Virus record (IMG/VR): IMGVR_UViG_3300021957_005241
Location: 1 to 23,252 of that record
Length of the DNA stretch: 23,252 bases
From: a virus
Strand: one strand, 5' to 3'
Positions 21,986 through 23,252 of this stretch are shown here, one piece after another. Position numbers and translations under genes: made by a program. The notes under the pieces were generated by a model, which had not been told where the DNA came from, searched no databases, and saw nothing but the letters and a program-made list of their open reading frames with translations. Each line of letters starts with the position of its first letter. The first letter of the stretch is position 1.

Positions 21986-22765
21986 ATGAAAATTGTTGTT
22001 GTTAGTGGAGGATTCGATCCACTGCACTCTGGTCATATAAGTTATTTAGAAAGTGCCGCAAAATACGGTAATAAACTTGTAGTACTTGTAAACAGTGATG
22101 AGTGGCTCACAAGAAAGAAAGGCAGACCCTTTATGCCTTTTGAAGAACGTTCCTTAATTATACAACGCATGGACATGGTAGACAATGTTTATGCAGTCAG
22201 CGACGATGATAACAGTGTAACAAAAGGACTTGTTCAAGTCAGAGACGCATTCGGACATCAACATGAATATGTATTTTGTAATGGCGGCGACAGAGGCAAA
22301 GACAACATACCAGAAATGGATGTTGAGGGTTATGAGTTTGAATTTGCTGTAGGTGGTGATAACAAAGCCAACAGCAGTAGTTGGATATTAAAGGAATGGA
22401 AGTACCCAACAGAACGCAGAGTATGGGGTGAATTCAGTAACCTATTCGAAGACGGTGTTGTAAAAGTTAAAGAGCTTGTGATAGAACCAGGCAAAGGCAT
22501 CAGTTATCAGCGTCACTTTAAACGTAGTGAAATATGGTTTGTAAGTAAAGGTGAATGCGAGATTAAGTATGGGGCAGACACTGAGTTGCCAGACCATTAT
22601 TCATATCATGTATTAAAAACAGATCAATCGTTTACAGTAAGAGCAAAATCATGGCATCAGATTGTAAACAAAGGTAAAGTACCTTGTCATATAGTAGAAA
22701 TACAGTACGGCGAAGAAACAACAGAAGACGACATAGAGCGTCTTGAATATTACGACGGAGAATAG
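21986..22765 (+). CDS. Cytidylyltransferase-like domain fused to a phosphomannose-isomerase-type cupin
   Basis: 259 residues in two domains. Residues 1-140 are an HxGH nucleotidyltransferase of the cytidylyl/RfaE-C type: GGFDPLHSGH (8-17, intact motif) and a GRPFMPFEER segment near 46-55. This class activates phosphorylated sugars or alditols with CTP or ATP. Residues 145-259 are a cupin like the C-terminal part of type II mannose-6-phosphate isomerases: ISYQRHFKRSEIWFVSKGE and SWHQIVNKG. A chain joining sugar isomerisation with nucleotide activation would supply donors for the glycosyltransferases in the window (inference). It starts 2 nt after the bS21-like stop (GAAGG before the ATG). Confidence 0.75.
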   Translation: MKIVVVSGGFDPLHSGHISYLESAAKYGNKLVVLVNSDEWLTRKKGRPFMPFEERSLIIQRMDMVDNVYAVSDDDNSVTKGLVQVRDAFGHQHEYVFCNGGDRGKDNIPEMDVEGYEFEFAVGGDNKANSSSWILKEWKYPTERRVWGEFSNLFEDGVVKVKELVIEPGKGISYQRHFKRSEIWFVSKGECEIKYGADTELPDHYSYHVLKTDQSFTVRAKSWHQIVNKGKVPCHIVEIQYGEETTEDDIERLEYYDGE

Positions 22766-22766
22766 T

Positions 22767-22841
22767 ATGGAATATGCATTGGCAGGAATGTTTTTTACTT
22801 TACTGGTAGTCTGGATAGTAATAAAATCTGAGGACAAATAA
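22767..22841 (+). CDS. 24-residue single-span membrane peptide
   Basis: A very short frame, MEYALAGMFFTLLVVWIVIK followed by SEDK, forming one membrane helix with a charged C-terminus. GGAG lies 6 nt before the ATG and the TAA overlaps the next ATG by one base, so it is likely a real coupled gene. Its position directly before a cytochrome c recalls the tiny subunits of respiratory complexes (CcoQ-like), but the sequence alone is too short to assign. Confidence 0.55.
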   Translation: MEYALAGMFFTLLVVWIVIKSEDK

Positions 22842-23252
22842 TGAGTGAATTATATAAAGCAATAGTTGGTTGTGTTGCAATAGCAACTTTTTTTATTTTT
22901 ATGATTATGCCTAACATGGCATACAGTGGCTACAGCAGTAGCAGTTCATGTACAGACGAATGCTATGAACAGTATGTAGCACTAAATGGTACAGCACCAG
23001 AGATAGAGCAACGCAAACAAGCATTGGCTAACTTGGACGAGTTTAGTGACATCAGAAGTTTATGGGGCGGTTGTGCCGCATGTCATGGAGCAGAAGGACA
23101 AGGTATGGCAGTATTCCCTAAACTTGCAGGACAAAATAAAGACTACATTGTGAGCAGACTTAATGCTTACAAGAATAGAGAAACAGTTGGCAACATGAGT
23201 TCAACTATGTGGTCACAGGCAGGAATGCTAAGTGATGCACAAATGGATATGA
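22841..23252 (+). CDS. Class I c-type cytochrome with signal peptide (3' end outside window)
   Basis: 137 codons are visible before the window edge. Residues 5-29 are a hydrophobic export signal or anchor ending near PNMAYS. A Cys pair (37, 41) precedes the haem domain. GGCAACHGAEGQG (76-88) holds the CxxCH haem site (C78, C81, H82), followed by PKLAGQNKDYIVSRLNAYK (93-111), which is typical of cytochrome c4/c5-like or cbb3-linked mono-haem domains. M119 or M123 could be the sixth ligand. Maturation would need the host Ccm system and periplasmic export. A phage electron carrier to sustain host respiration is inferred. It is coupled to the 24-residue peptide by TAATG. Confidence 0.85.
   Translation, partial: MSELYKAIVGCVAIATFFIFMIMPNMAYSGYSSSSSCTDECYEQYVALNGTAPEIEQRKQALANLDEFSDIRSLWGGCAACHGAEGQGMAVFPKLAGQNKDYIVSRLNAYKNRETVGNMSSTMWSQAGMLSDAQMDM

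Noticed and set aside
1-23252. CRISPR array, prophage attachment site or insertion sequence
   Set aside because: No regularly spaced repeats, integrase, transposase or terminal inverted repeats were seen.

Overview
The window looks like an interior piece of a large, AT-rich, T4-like marine phage genome, of the kind that infects SAR11 or other marine alphaproteobacteria. Supporting signs are the tight gene packing with overlapping starts and stops, many copies of a TATAAATA-type late promoter (the octamer read by T4 gp55-type late sigma factors), a few perfect sigma70 promoters, small conserved marine-myophage proteins, candidate internal head proteins with T4-protease-like N-termini, and typical phage auxiliary genes. 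No terminase, portal, major capsid or polymerase gene is present, so the phage type is inferred. No tRNA, CRISPR array, integrase or insertion sequence was found.

Layout. Positions 1-7171 (minus strand) form a virion or late block: a nucleotidyltransferase fused to a candidate internal head protein, a cassette of small enzymes (cupin, SGNH hydrolase, 2OG-type hydroxylase, short-chain dehydrogenase), further structural-type proteins and two small basic proteins. A divergent control region at 7172-7287 carries a late promoter to the left and a textbook early promoter to the right. Positions 7288-11907 (plus) hold a small conserved protein, a UvdE repair endonuclease, a GT10-like protein, an FkbM methyltransferase-sulfotransferase fusion and a DxD glycosyltransferase. 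Positions 11908-12147 hold a potentially structured non-coding region and an early promoter. Positions 12148-16906 (plus) hold an Sm-like small protein, a membrane-anchored SleB-type cell-wall hydrolase, a staphylococcal-nuclease homologue, two related GT10-like proteins with a bL33-like ribosomal protein between them, and queD. A strong terminator at 16987-17014 separates these from a convergent GT10-like gene (17013-18296, minus). Positions 18390-23252 (plus) hold a large membrane/coiled-coil protein, ClpX, a bS21-like ribosomal protein, a nucleotidyltransferase-cupin fusion, a 24-residue membrane peptide and a c-type cytochrome cut by the window edge.

How the genes may work together (inference). 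There are three themes. First, host takeover at the level of protein synthesis and turnover: bS21 and bL33 homologues for the two ribosomal subunits, plus a ClpX that keeps the loop needed to dock on host ClpP. Second, glycan chemistry: four GT10-like proteins, one DxD glycosyltransferase, an FkbM-sulfotransferase, a sugar-nucleotide-type transferase with a phosphomannose-isomerase-like cupin, and an SGNH hydrolase, which could together decorate a virion or cell-surface glycan. Third, maintenance of the infected cell: UV repair, queuosine-type deazapurine synthesis and an exported cytochrome c. Five genes have a late-promoter octamer exactly 5 nt before the start codon, which predicts leaderless late mRNAs.
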